A stretch of 64,000 bases of DNA, from contig NZ_BNAU01000004.1 in the NCBI RefSeq assembly GCF_014653945.1, positions 434,001 through 498,000 on the forward strand, read 5' to 3'. Source of the DNA: Amycolatopsis deserti (GTDB lineage Bacteria > Actinomycetota > Actinomycetes > Mycobacteriales > Pseudonocardiaceae). The notes below the pieces were generated by a model. The model was not told the origin of the DNA. It was given only the letters and a program-made list of their open reading frames with translations, and made no database searches. How positions within the stretch are numbered: position 1 is the first letter of the stretch; the number at the start of each line of letters is the position of its first letter. This document shows, in pieces, positions 26,056 through 34,716 of the stretch. Both the position numbers and the translations under genes were made by a program.

Positions 26056-28342
26056 CGAACCAGTCACCCTGCCGCGGCTGCTCGCCCTGGTTCGGGCGCC
26101 ACGGCGTCTGGCCACCCGGCTGGGTCGCCGGGGTCCAGCCCGGAGGCGCACCGTAGTTCGGCGGGCCGGACTGGCCGCCACCGCCGTAGGGCTGCGGCCA
26201 CTGGCCGGTGCCGTTCGGGCCGTACGGGCGGCCGCCACCGTTGGGCGGCGGGTAGTTGTTGCCGCCCCCACCGGGGGGCGCGTACGGGTTCGACGGCGGT
26301 TCCGGCTGGCTGTACGGCGGGCCACCGGGCAGGTCACCGCCGCCCGGCGCGGTCCCGACCGGGGTCGGCACCTGACGCGGCGCCGGCTTCTTCTCCGGCG
26401 GCGGCCACGGCTCGCCGCGCTCCATCGCCAGCTCGCCCGGGGTCTTGATCGGCGGCTTGTCCGACGGGGTGCGCTCACCGAACTCGTTGAAGACGGTGAT
26501 GTGCGGCCGCTTCTCGACGGTGGCGAAGATCCGCTCCAGGTCCTTGCGGCTGAGCGTCTCCTTCTCCAGCAGCTCCAGCACCAGGTCGTCGAGCACGTCG
26601 CGGTAGGTGTTGAGCACCTCCCACGCCTCGGTGTGCGCGGTCTCGATGAGCTTGCGGACCTCTTCGTCGATCTCGTGCGCGACCTCGAGCGAGTAGTCCG
26701 CCTGACGCCCCGCGGAGCGGCCCAGGAACGGGTCACCCTGGTCCTGGCCGTACTTCACGGCGCCGAGGCGGGCGCTCATGCCGTACTCCATGACCATCGC
26801 CTTGGCGATCTTGGTCGCCTGCTCGATGTCGGAGGACGCGCCGGTGGTCGGCTCGTGGAAGACCAGCTCCTCGGCGGTGCGGCCACCCATCGCGAACACC
26901 AGCCGGGCGATCATCTCGGAGCGGGTCATCAGCTGCTTGTCGTCCTCGGGGACGACCAGCGCGTGCCCACCGGTCCGGCCGCGCGGCAGGATGGTCAGCT
27001 TGTAGACCGGCTCGAGGTCCGGCATCGCCCACGCGGCGAGCGCGTGCCCGCCCTCGTGGTAGGCGGTGATCTTCTTCTCCTGCTCGGAGATGATCCGGCT
27101 CTTGCGCGCCGGCCCGCCGATGACCCGGTCGACCGACTCCTCCAGCGCCGCGTCGGTGATCACGTGCCCGTTCTGGCGGGCGGTGAGCAGCGCGGCCTCG
27201 TTGATGACGTTGGCCAGGTCGGCACCGGACATGCCCACGGTGCGCTTGGCCAGCGCGTTCAGGTCGACGCCCTGCGCCAGCGGCTTGCCCTTCGAGTGCA
27301 CCTCGAGGATGGCGCGGCGGCCGGCCAGGTCCGGCGCGGACACCGGGATCTGCCGGTCGAAGCGGCCCGGGCGCAGCAGCGCCGGGTCCAGGATGTCCGG
27401 GCGGTTGGTCGCGGCGATCAGGATGATGCCGCCGCGCGAGTCGAAGCCGTCCATCTCGACGAGCAGCTGGTTCAGCGTCTGCTCGCGCTCGTCGTGACCA
27501 CCGCCGAGGCCGGCGCCGCGCTGGCGGCCGACCGCGTCGATCTCGTCGACGAAGATGATGCAGGGGGCGTTCTGCTTGGCCTGCTCGAACAGGTCGCGCA
27601 CCCGGGAGGCGCCGACACCGACGAACATCTCGACGAAGTCCGAACCGGAGATCGTGTAGAACGGCACGCCGGCCTCACCGGCGACCGCGCGCGCGAGCAG
27701 CGTCTTACCGGTGCCGGGCGGGCCGTAGAGCAGCACGCCCTTCGGGATCTTCGCGCCCAGCGCCTGGTAGCGGGCCGGGTTCTGCAGGAAGTCCTTGATC
27801 TCGTAGAGCTCTTCGACCGCCTCGTCGGCACCCGCCACGTCGTTGAACGTCGTCTTCGGCATGTCCTTGTTCAGCTGCTTGGCCTTGGACTTGCCGAAGT
27901 TGAGGACGCGGTTGCCGCCGCCCTGGGCGTTGTTCATCATCCACATCAGCAGCAGGAGCAGCAGGCCGAGCGGGATGATGTAGTACAGGATCTGCGTGAA
28001 GAAGCCCTGTTGGGTCACCGTGGTGGTGAACTTGACGTTCGGCTTGTCGATCAGCAGGTCGTAGATCGGTCGCGCCCCGTCGGACGGGAACGATGTGATG
28101 ACCTGGTCGACCTGCTGGCCGTCGACGTCGATCTTGTTCGTGAGCGACAGCTTGAGCTGCTGCTCCTTGTCCTCCAGGTTGGCTTCCTTCACGTTGTTGC
28201 CCTTGATCTGGGCGATCGCCTGTGAAGTGGGGACCTGGGTGTAACCACGGTCGCTGTCGAAGAGGGTGTTGACCGCGAGGAAGATCAACACAACCGCGAC
28301 GATCCACAGCAGCGGGTTCCTGAGCAGGCGCTTCCGGTCCAT
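25985..28342 (-). CDS. ftsH: ATP-dependent zinc metalloprotease FtsH
   Basis: The 785-aa membrane AAA+ protease has two N-terminal helices (about residues 9-27 and 112-134) flanking an extracytoplasmic domain. The AAA domain has [32 protein letters not shown] and the second region of homology. The protease domain has [12 protein letters not shown] (HEXXH zinc site) and a downstream acidic ligand. The last ~170 residues are Pro/Gly/Asn/Gln-rich and disordered, longer than in enterobacteria but common in actinobacteria. It heads the folate operon here, and its stop lies within the folE 5' region. Confidence 0.97.
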   Translation of the reverse strand: MDRKRLLRNPLLWIVAVVLIFLAVNTLFDSDRGYTQVPTSQAIAQIKGNNVKEANLEDKEQQLKLSLTNKIDVDGQQVDQVITSFPSDGARPIYDLLIDKPNVKFTTTVTQQGFFTQILYYIIPLGLLLLLLMWMMNNAQGGGNRVLNFGKSKAKQLNKDMPKTTFNDVAGADEAVEELYEIKDFLQNPARYQALGAKIPKGVLLYGPPGTGKTLLARAVAGEAGVPFYTISGSDFVEMFVGVGASRVRDLFEQAKQNAPCIIFVDEIDAVGRQRGAGLGGGHDEREQTLNQLLVEMDGFDSRGGIILIAATNRPDILDPALLRPGRFDRQIPVSAPDLAGRRAILEVHSKGKPLAQGVDLNALAKRTVGMSGADLANVINEAALLTARQNGHVITDAALEESVDRVIGGPARKSRIISEQEKKITAYHEGGHALAAWAMPDLEPVYKLTILPRGRTGGHALVVPEDDKQLMTRSEMIARLVFAMGGRTAEELVFHEPTTGASSDIEQATKIAKAMVMEYGMSARLGAVKYGQDQGDPFLGRSAGRQADYSLEVAHEIDEEVRKLIETAHTEAWEVLNTYRDVLDDLVLELLEKETLSRKDLERIFATVEKRPHITVFNEFGERTPSDKPPIKTPGELAMERGEPWPPPEKKPAPRQVPTPVGTAPGGGDLPGGPPYSQPEPPSNPYAPPGGGGNNYPPPNGGGRPYGPNGTGQWPQPYGGGGQSGPPNYGAPPGWTPATQPGGQTPWRPNQGEQPRQGDWFGGSEEGQGQHRRNSDEQDGQDRQ

Positions 28343-28542
28343 ATGCCTCGGCCGTTCGGCCTCGACCCTCCCTGGCTAGGCGGTTAGATGTCACAGCCGC
28401 CGTCACGGTGTAGACAACAACTTGCGGTGTGCGAGGAACACCCCGTCCATCCAGGGTACAGTCCGGCCGACATGGGCACCTGCACGAGTCTCAAGCAGGT
28501 CAACGGCCGGTGTCGCGGTCTGGTTCCCCGGGGCGGTTCGCG

Positions 28543-29346
28543 TCAGTAGCCCGGCTCGGATGTGACGCTCGCCACCATCTCGCCGAGCCTGGTGCGCAGC
28601 GTCTTGGCGTCCGCCGAGGACACCGTCACCCATTCGCGCCCGTCGGCGCCCGGCCGGGACAGGCTCAGGTACCGGCCGGTGGCCGTGTCGAACCAGCCCA
28701 GCACCGGTGACCTGCGACGACCGTTCACCTCGGAGCGGCTGTTCGCGGCGAGCTGACCACCGCGCAGCCGGGGCTGGCCGGCGAGCCGGGCGTAGGCCTC
28801 GCGCGGGTCCGACGGCCCCTCGGACAGCGACCGGCGCCGCGGCTTGGGGTCGCCGCCGACCGGCACGGCCGCCCTGGCCGGCGGGATGCGCAGTGCCTCG
28901 TCGACCGGAAGTGTGATGGAAGCCTCGGTGCCGCGCGTGCCCGGCGGCAGCAGGTCGACGACCGTCGAGGCCAGGCCCTCGGGGAAGGCCGGCCGGATCC
29001 AGATGCCGTCGGCGTCCTGGATCGCCACCACGCCGAGGGTGCCGTCGGTGGCGGCGAGGATCGAAACCGGCGGCACCTGGAAGTCCGGGATGTGCACGGC
29101 GTCGATGCTGGTGGTCGGCTGGGACAGCACCCGGAACCAGTCCTCGACCCGCGGGTCGAGGCGGCCGTAGTGGTCGCGCAGCCCGCGGGCCTTCAGCTCG
29201 TCGTGGGCCCGCTGGCGCAGCTTGGCACGCTCGTCCATGGTCGCGCCGTGCGAGCGGACCTGCAGCGGGTAGGGCAGCTCGCCGATGCCGGCCGCCTCCC
29301 AGAGGAAGTCGAAGGTCATCGGGGTGAAGAACTCGGGGCGGTTCAC
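28543..29346 (-). CDS. EspG-like type VII secretion chaperone, second copy
   Basis: The 267-aa protein is a paralogue of the one encoded at 29453-30253. The two share FTPMTFDFLWEAAGIGELPYP/LTPLELDFLWE, the RSHGATMDERAKLR stretch, RLRGGQLAANSRS and a C-terminal WFDTATGRYLS plus GREWVTVSSADA. EspG proteins hold PE-PPE dimers in the cytosol before ESX secretion. GTG 29346 overlaps the stop of a 37-codon mini-ORF. It is last in the PE-like/PPE-like/EspG unit and is followed by 200 nt before ftsH. Confidence 0.75.
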   Translation of the reverse strand: MNRPEFFTPMTFDFLWEAAGIGELPYPLQVRSHGATMDERAKLRQRAHDELKARGLRDHYGRLDPRVEDWFRVLSQPTTSIDAVHIPDFQVPPVSILAATDGTLGVVAIQDADGIWIRPAFPEGLASTVVDLLPPGTRGTEASITLPVDEALRIPPARAAVPVGGDPKPRRRSLSEGPSDPREAYARLAGQPRLRGGQLAANSRSEVNGRRRSPVLGWFDTATGRYLSLSRPGADGREWVTVSSADAKTLRTRLGEMVASVTSEPGY

Positions 29347-29494
29347 CAGGCACCCCCCGGCGTCAGGGTCTCGCCGGCGGCCCGCGTCCGCGGAATTGCC
29401 ACCCCAGCGGGGGCGAGCCGACCGCGACCGCGACCAGCCTCCATCAGGTGGTTCACCAGGCACCCCCCGGCATGAGGGTCTCGCCGGCGGCCCG
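29340..29494. repeat. 45-bp direct repeat between the two EspG-like genes
   Basis: Copies at 29340-29384 and 29450-29494, offset by 110 bp, differ at two positions. Each contains the codons for AGETL-(M/T)-PGGAW and the stop/start overlap GTGA. The event duplicated the end of the upstream gene and created a short extra reading frame between the two. Confidence 0.85.
29343..29456 (-). CDS. 37-aa mini-ORF coupled to both EspG-like genes
   Basis: GTG 29456 overlaps the stop of the upstream EspG-like gene, and its own TGA (29343-29345) overlaps the GTG of the next EspG-like gene. The peptide begins MNHLMEAGRGRGRL and ends AAGETLTPGGAW, the same tail as the upstream protein (AAGETLMPGGAW). It has no membrane segment. 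The frame is open and coupled at both ends, so ribosomes probably read through it. It may be only a by-product of the 110-bp duplication. Confidence 0.45.
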   Translation of the reverse strand: MNHLMEAGRGRGRLAPAGVAIPRTRAAGETLTPGGAW

Positions 29495-30253
29495 GACCAG
29501 CATTTCGCCGAGGCGGTGCCGCAGCGTCGGTGCGTCGGCGGGGGCGATGGTGATCCAGTCGCGGCCGTCGTGGCCGCGGCTCGCCTGCGTGAAGTAGCGG
29601 CCGCCGTCGGTGTCGAACCAGCTCAGCACCGGTGGGCGGGTCTTCGCGCCGCTGCGGCTGCGGGCGTTGGCGCCGATCTGCCCGCCACGCAGCCGCGGCT
29701 GGGCCTGCAGCCGGGCCAGCGCCTTGCGGTCGTCGTCCGCGCCGGTGCGGTCGCCGCCCGCGGGGCGGCGCTGCAGGAAGTCGGCCCCGGTGGCCGTCAT
29801 CAGCTGCTCGAGCGGCACGGTGATCGACTTCTCGGTGCCCCGCGGCGCGGCGGGCAGCAGCGACACGATGGCGCTCGCGAGGCCGTCCGCCGGCATCGGC
29901 TGGAAGTGGAAGCCCCGCTCGTCGTGCACCGCGAGCACACCGCGCCCGGCCAGCGCCGCCGCCACGGCGAGCAGCGGCCGCGCGTCGGGCGCGGTGATGT
30001 GCACGCTGTCCAGGCTGGTCTCCGACCCCGACAGCACCTCGAAGAACTCCTCGACGTGCGGCGCGGGACGGCCCCGGCCGTCGACGGCGCCGCGCGCGGC
30101 CAGCCGGTCCAGGGTCTGCCGCCGCAGCTGGGCGCGCTCGTCCATCGTCGCGCCGTGCGAGCGCACCTCCAGCGGGTACGGCAGTTCCCCTGCTCCGAAG
30201 GACTCCCACAGGAAGTCCAGTTCCAGCGGAGTGAGCAGCTCCGCTCGCACCAT
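29453..30253 (-). CDS. EspG-like type VII secretion chaperone, first copy
   Basis: The 266-aa protein has the EspG-type N-terminus (LLTPLELDFLWESFGAGELPYPLEV, split by a short loop), a central domain with VLSGSETSLDSVHI and the C-terminal SRGHDGRDWITIAPADA. It is closely similar in plan to the second copy. It is likely a cytosolic chaperone for the PPE-like protein encoded 37 nt upstream. GAGGGA lies 6 bases before ATG 30253. The conserved WFDTDGGRYF plus DWITI pair supports the family call; I cannot confirm it by profile search. Confidence 0.75.
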   Translation of the reverse strand: MVRAELLTPLELDFLWESFGAGELPYPLEVRSHGATMDERAQLRRQTLDRLAARGAVDGRGRPAPHVEEFFEVLSGSETSLDSVHITAPDARPLLAVAAALAGRGVLAVHDERGFHFQPMPADGLASAIVSLLPAAPRGTEKSITVPLEQLMTATGADFLQRRPAGGDRTGADDDRKALARLQAQPRLRGGQIGANARSRSGAKTRPPVLSWFDTDGGRYFTQASRGHDGRDWITIAPADAPTLRHRLGEMLVRAAGETLMPGGAW

Positions 30254-30290
30254 CAAGTCCCTCTTTCCGGGTTCGCGCGGTTGCGCCGGA

Positions 30291-31604
30291 TCAGCGGTCG
30301 TCCTCGTCGTTCCAGGCCCCGATGACCGGCGGCGCGGTCGCCACGTTGGCGCCGAACGCCTCGTCCGGGTCGGCCTCGACGAGGAAGGAAGCCCGCGTGT
30401 GCTCCTCGTCCTCGGCGCCCTGCGCGCCGCCGGCACCCATGCCCGAGGCGGGCGGCGGGGTGCCCGCCCCGCCGATGGTGCCACCGGTGTTCATCAGGCT
30501 CTGCTGGGCCTGCTGCTGCGTGGCGCCGTGGGCCTGCTGCGACTGGTCCGAGCTGGCCGCCGTCTCGTCGGCGGCCGGGCGCTCCTTGGCGCCGGACTTG
30601 CTGCCCCGGCCGAGCGCGGCCTTGCCGCCCACCGCGGCCAGACCCGCGGCACCCAGACCGACCGCCGCGCCCAGCGCCGCCGAGCCGCCACCGCCGGACG
30701 ACGTCGGCGCCGCCACCTGGCCCGCGCCGGAGACCGAGCCGGGCGCCGGAGCCGGCGGCGCGGGAACACCGTGCGGCCCCGGGACACCACCGGGCTGGCC
30801 GCCGGTGGCGAAGCCGGCCGCGCCGCCACCCGGGATCCCGGCCGTGACACCGCCGACCGGGCCGATCCCGACCGAACCGAGACCACCGGGAACCGCACCC
30901 GAACCGGCGCCGACGGACTGCGCCGACGTGCTGCCGAAGCGGCCGTCCGCGGGCAGGCCGAGCGACTCCGGGCCGAAGCTCGGGGTCGCGCTGTCCACCT
31001 CGGACATCGCCTGGGTGTAGGCGTTGAAGTACTGGACCTGCTGCGCGTGCACGGCGCGGGCCTCGTCGGCCTGCACCTTCATGTCCGCGACCATCGCGGC
31101 CGGGCCGCCGGCGAGCATCGCCGCGGTCTGCTTGGCCGGGTCGAACTCCTTCGGCGCCGGCATCTTCTTGACCTCGGCGGCCGCGGCGGCCTGCTGCGCC
31201 ATGCGGCTGGACATGGTGTGCGCCGCGTCGCCGGCCTGCTTGCTGGAGTTCGCGATGCCGACCAGCGCGCCCTGCGCGGACCCGGCGCCCTGGCCGATCC
31301 ACGCGTTGCCCAGCTCGGTGATCGCGTTGTACAGGTCGTCGGCGGCCTGGTGCAGGCTGTCGCCGTGCGACTGCCACTGCCGTCCGGTGGCCTCGGCCGT
31401 GGCCGGGTCGTTGTTCTGGGTGGCGCCGAGGTAGAGCTGGTTGCTCTCCTGCGAGGCCCAGTTCGGCGGGCTGCCGATGGCCCGGTCGCCGCCGTAGGTG
31501 AACCCGCCCGCGCTGTTGCGCGCCTGCTGCACCAGCGCGGCGGACTCGCCGTTGTCGCCCAGCTGGACGGCGTCGACTCTGGGCTCGCTGCTCGGAGAAG
31601 TCAT
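30291..31604 (-). CDS. PPE-like type VII secretion substrate with a Gly/Ala/Pro-rich tail
   Basis: The 437-aa protein has an N-terminal helical domain (about residues 20-215) with SPPNWASQESNQLY and a WxG turn (NAWIGQGAG), as in PPE/WXG proteins. A long Gly/Ala/Pro-rich low-complexity region follows (about 220-400), then a short acidic C-terminus (DPDEAFGANVATAPPVIGAW). By analogy with PE-PPE pairs it should dimerise with the 122-aa protein encoded 19 nt upstream and be recognised by the EspG-like chaperones. The clear ribosome site GGGGGGA precedes ATG 31604. Confidence 0.75.
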   Translation of the reverse strand: MTSPSSEPRVDAVQLGDNGESAALVQQARNSAGGFTYGGDRAIGSPPNWASQESNQLYLGATQNNDPATAEATGRQWQSHGDSLHQAADDLYNAITELGNAWIGQGAGSAQGALVGIANSSKQAGDAAHTMSSRMAQQAAAAAEVKKMPAPKEFDPAKQTAAMLAGGPAAMVADMKVQADEARAVHAQQVQYFNAYTQAMSEVDSATPSFGPESLGLPADGRFGSTSAQSVGAGSGAVPGGLGSVGIGPVGGVTAGIPGGGAAGFATGGQPGGVPGPHGVPAPPAPAPGSVSGAGQVAAPTSSGGGGSAALGAAVGLGAAGLAAVGGKAALGRGSKSGAKERPAADETAASSDQSQQAHGATQQQAQQSLMNTGGTIGGAGTPPPASGMGAGGAQGAEDEEHTRASFLVEADPDEAFGANVATAPPVIGAWNDEDDR

Positions 31605-31623
31605 CGTGATCGTCCCCCCGGGT

Positions 31624-31992
31624 TCAGACCTGACGCCCGGACGCCAGCGCGTCCTCGGCGGCCTGCTCGATCTTGTCGTAGTGGCTCATCGCCGCGACGA
31701 TGGCGTCCTCGGCCTGCTGGTACTGGTTGTAGAGGTTGCGCAGCGCGGTCGCGTACGACTCGCCGCCCCCGTCGGCGCGCTGCACGAACTTCGCGGCGAT
31801 GGCGTTGCCCACCGGGTTGTTGCCGAGCTTCGGCGGTTCGGCCAGGGCTCCGGCGTTGCGCAGCAGGTTCTCCACCTGGTCCTTGCCGAGGCGGATCTTC
31901 TTCAGAACCGTCTGCGCGGCGTCCGGGTCGACCCCCAGCTGACCGTTCACGGCGGCGTTCCGGAACGCCGCGGCGTCCGCGTAGCTCCCCAT
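31624..31992 (-). CDS. PE-like small helical type VII secretion partner
   Basis: The 122-aa protein is all helical with no signal peptide or membrane helix. The C-terminal half has YATALRNLYNQYQQAEDAI and then SHYDKIEQAAEDAL, containing the YxxxE form of the YxxxD/E type VII export signal near the end of a helix. The size and place before the PPE-like gene match PE proteins, though a PE dipeptide is not at the N-terminus. GGGAGAACTG precedes ATG 31992. It starts the four-gene type VII unit. Confidence 0.65.
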   Translation of the reverse strand: MGSYADAAAFRNAAVNGQLGVDPDAAQTVLKKIRLGKDQVENLLRNAGALAEPPKLGNNPVGNAIAAKFVQRADGGGESYATALRNLYNQYQQAEDAIVAAMSHYDKIEQAAEDALASGRQV

Positions 31993-32128
31993 CAGTTCTC
32001 CCTACCCCACGTCCGTACCGCATCGCGGCGCGTCACCCTCGTTCGCGTAGGTTAACGCACCGCACCGACGGTTATGACGCGTTCCGGCACGTTCGGGTTC
32101 ACGAATTTCCGGTGCTCACGCACCGTGT

Positions 32129-32683
32129 TCAGGCCCCGTACACCTTCGGATCAAGCGTGCCGATGTAGGGCAGGTCGCGGTAGCGCTCCGCGTAGTCCAG
32201 GCCGTACCCGACGACGAACTCGTTCGGGATGTCGAACCCGACGTAGCGCACCGGCACGTCCACCTTCACCGCCTCCGGCTTGCGCAGCAGCGTGACGACC
32301 TCCAGCGACGCCGGGTTGCGGCTCGCCAGGTTCTTCAGCAGCCAGGACAGGGTGAGTCCGGAATCGACGATGTCCTCGACGATCAGCACGTGCCGCCCGG
32401 TGATGTCCCGGTCGAGGTCCTTGAGGATCCGCACCACGCCGGAGGACGACGTGGACGAACCGTACGAGGAGACGGCCATGAACTCCAGCTGCGCCGGCAT
32501 CGGCAGCGCCCGGGCGAAGTCGGTCATGAACATGACGGCGCCCTTGAGCACCCCCACCAGCAGCAGGTCGCCGGCAGTCGTTTCGCGCTCGTAGTCCGCG
32601 GCGATCTGCTTGGCGAGCTCGGTGATCTTGTCGTTGATCTGCTGCTCGGTGATGAGGACGGAGGCGATCTCGCCTTCGTACAC
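32129..32683 (-). CDS. hpt: Hypoxanthine phosphoribosyltransferase
   Basis: The 184-aa enzyme salvages hypoxanthine and guanine with PRPP. The PRPP-binding motif is [18 protein letters not shown], the active-site loop is [12 protein letters not shown], and [22 protein letters not shown] recognises the purine. GTG 32683 follows AGAGGGGA. It lies 3 nt after tilS, the conserved tilS-hpt pair. Confidence 0.97.
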   Translation of the reverse strand: MYEGEIASVLITEQQINDKITELAKQIAADYERETTAGDLLLVGVLKGAVMFMTDFARALPMPAQLEFMAVSSYGSSTSSSGVVRILKDLDRDITGRHVLIVEDIVDSGLTLSWLLKNLASRNPASLEVVTLLRKPEAVKVDVPVRYVGFDIPNEFVVGYGLDYAERYRDLPYIGTLDPKVYGA

Positions 32684-32686
32684 GGG

Positions 32687-33646
32687 TCAGTCCCCTCTTG
32701 TTTCCGGTGGATTCATGGCAAGCCTGCCATGCGTCCGGGTCACCACCAAGCCGCCGGGTAGCCAAACTCCGCCCTGACCACGCCAGTCGCCGACCAACGC
32801 GTCGACGGACCGCAGGTGGGCGTCGGTGAGGCCGCGCGCGCCGTGCGCGGTGAGCCAGTTCCGCAGGATCCTCCGCCGGAGGGATGCCGGCAGCGGGGAC
32901 AGGGCCGCGATGTCCGGTTTTCCGTGCCGCGCCAGGAAGTCCGTGGCGAGCGAGTCGAGCGCCTCGGAATCCTCCCTGAGCTGGGCGGCGGTGCGGGCGA
33001 GCGCGGCCGCGACCCCGCCGTTGAGGACGTCTTCCAGCAGTGGCAGCACTTCCGTGCGCAGGCGCACCCGGGTGTAGCGCGGATCGCTGTTGTGCGGGTC
33101 CTCCCACGGGGTCAGGCCGAGCGCGTGGCACGCCTCCCGCGTGGTCGCGCGGGGCAGGTCGAGAAGTGGCCTACCCCACGGGAGATCCACAGCACGCATC
33201 CCGGCGATCGAGCGCGGGCCGGAGCCGCGGCCGAGCCCGAGGAGCACGGTCTCGGCCTGGTCGTCCCGGGTGTGCCCGAGGAGGACGATCCCGCGGTGGT
33301 GCGCGCGCAGTGCGGCGTACCGGGCGTTCCGGGCCGCCGCCTCGGGCCCGCCCGGGCCGGTCACCTCGACGGTCAGCACCTCGGCGGAGTCGACCCCGAG
33401 CTTGCGCGCGACCCCGGCCGCCTCCGCGGCCACGCGTGCCGAATCCGGCTGCAGCCCGTGGTCCACGACCAGCGCGCGCACCGGCAGCCCGAGCGCTCGC
33501 CCGGTGAAGACGGCGGCCTCGGTGAGCGCCAGGGAATCCGCCCCACCGGACAACGCGACGTCGATCGCGGGCACCTCGGGGCACCCCGCCAGGAAGTTCC
33601 GCACCGCGCGGCGCACCGCGGCGACCGCGGGGTGCGGGCCGGTCAC
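32687..33646 (-). CDS. tilS: tRNA(Ile)-lysidine synthase
   Basis: The 319-aa N-type ATP pyrophosphatase modifies C34 of tRNA-Ile(CAU) so that it reads AUA. VALSGGADSLALTEA is the PP-loop, and LLGHTRDDQAETVLLGLGRGSG is a family signature. The C-terminal part is short, as in actinobacterial TilS. GTG 33646 overlaps the stop of the DUF2342 protease gene (GTGA); the frame extends seven codons further up without a better start. Confidence 0.95.
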   Translation of the reverse strand: MTGPHPAVAAVRRAVRNFLAGCPEVPAIDVALSGGADSLALTEAAVFTGRALGLPVRALVVDHGLQPDSARVAAEAAGVARKLGVDSAEVLTVEVTGPGGPEAAARNARYAALRAHHRGIVLLGHTRDDQAETVLLGLGRGSGPRSIAGMRAVDLPWGRPLLDLPRATTREACHALGLTPWEDPHNSDPRYTRVRLRTEVLPLLEDVLNGGVAAALARTAAQLREDSEALDSLATDFLARHGKPDIAALSPLPASLRRRILRNWLTAHGARGLTDAHLRSVDALVGDWRGQGGVWLPGGLVVTRTHGRLAMNPPETRGD

Positions 33647-34695
33647 GGGTGGACGCGCCGCACCCACGCCTCGGGATCGGCGATCTCGGCCCGGGTCGGC
33701 AGCGTGTTCGGCGAGGTCCAGACGGCGTTGAACCCGGCCATCCCGACCCGGCCGACCACGTGCCGGGTGAAGGCCGCGCCCTGCGCGTACTGGCGGATCT
33801 TGGCGTCCACGCCGAGCAGCGCCCGCAGCAGCCGGTCCAGCAGGCCGCCGCCCTTGCGCCGCTCGGTGAACCGCGCGCGGATGGTCTCGACGCTGGGCAC
33901 CACGCTCGGCCCCACCGCGTCCATCACGTAGTCCGCGTGCCCTTCCAGGAGGGTGGACAGCGCCAGCAGGCGGTCGAACACCTCACGCTGCTCCGGCGAG
34001 CGCAGCAGCTGCCCGACCGCCACCAGCCCGTCGGCCTTGGCGCGCCGGGCCTCGCGCAGCGCGTCCGGCAGACGACCGAGCAGGTCGGTCATCCCGTCGG
34101 TGTCGCTGGTGAGGCCGCTGACCAGCCGTTCCACCTCGTCGGCGAAGTAGTCGCGCAGCCAGTCCACGGCGGTGAACTGCAGCCGGTGCGTGCTCTCGTG
34201 CAGGCACACCCACAGCCGGAAGTCGCGGCCCGGCACCTGCAGCGCCTGCTGGGCGGTGACCACGTTCGGCGCCACCAGCAGCAGCCGCCCGGCGCCGTCC
34301 GGCCCGCCGAACGGGTCGTACTGGCCCAGCACGCGGGAGGCCAGGAAGGCCAGCACCACACCGGTCTGCACGCCGGCGCCACCGGCCAGGACGGGCCCGA
34401 GCGGGCCGGCCGGGTTCGGCGGCAACGCCTTCGCGGTGAGCGCGTCGAGCCCGGCCGCGGCCGAGCGCACCCAGCCGGGCCGGTCCACCACGTCACCGGG
34501 GAGCAGCGGCAGCCCGGCGCCCAGCCCGGTCAGGTCGCGGACGTGGGCCTCGGCGTCGACCGTCAGCTCACGCAGCTCGGTCACGGCCAGTCCGGCCTCC
34601 TCGCGGGAGACCACCGGCCCGCCGCGGGCGAGGAACGCGCCCGTTGCGGCGGCCAGCGACCAGTCCACGACCGGCCGGGACGCGACCTCGCTCAT
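33643..34695 (-). CDS. Zinc-dependent metalloprotease of the DUF2342 family (Rv3626c-type)
   Basis: The 350-aa protein carries VCLHESTHRLQF, an HExxH zinc site, and a downstream EGHADYVMD that probably supplies the third ligand. It has no signal peptide. The family is annotated as a coenzyme F420 biosynthesis-associated or zincin-like protease; its substrate is unknown. ATG 34695 is preferred, with AAAGG upstream; GTG 34704 is too close to that site. It lies between dacB and tilS, the same order as in mycobacteria. Confidence 0.88.
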   Translation of the reverse strand: MSEVASRPVVDWSLAAATGAFLARGGPVVSREEAGLAVTELRELTVDAEAHVRDLTGLGAGLPLLPGDVVDRPGWVRSAAAGLDALTAKALPPNPAGPLGPVLAGGAGVQTGVVLAFLASRVLGQYDPFGGPDGAGRLLLVAPNVVTAQQALQVPGRDFRLWVCLHESTHRLQFTAVDWLRDYFADEVERLVSGLTSDTDGMTDLLGRLPDALREARRAKADGLVAVGQLLRSPEQREVFDRLLALSTLLEGHADYVMDAVGPSVVPSVETIRARFTERRKGGGLLDRLLRALLGVDAKIRQYAQGAAFTRHVVGRVGMAGFNAVWTSPNTLPTRAEIADPEAWVRRVHP

Positions 34696-34716
34696 GGTGT
34701 TCACACCTTTCCGAAG

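Noticed and set aside
28343-28542. Small gene between ftsH and the EspG-like gene
   Set aside because: No frame with a ribosome site or conserved-looking composition was found; the region is taken as ftsH promoter and leader plus the downstream end of the EspG unit.
29610-32168. 852-codon plus-strand frame across the EspG-like and PPE-like genes
   Set aside because: It is a mirror frame of real minus-strand genes; no recognisable domain, and its composition is Arg/Ala/Gly low complexity.
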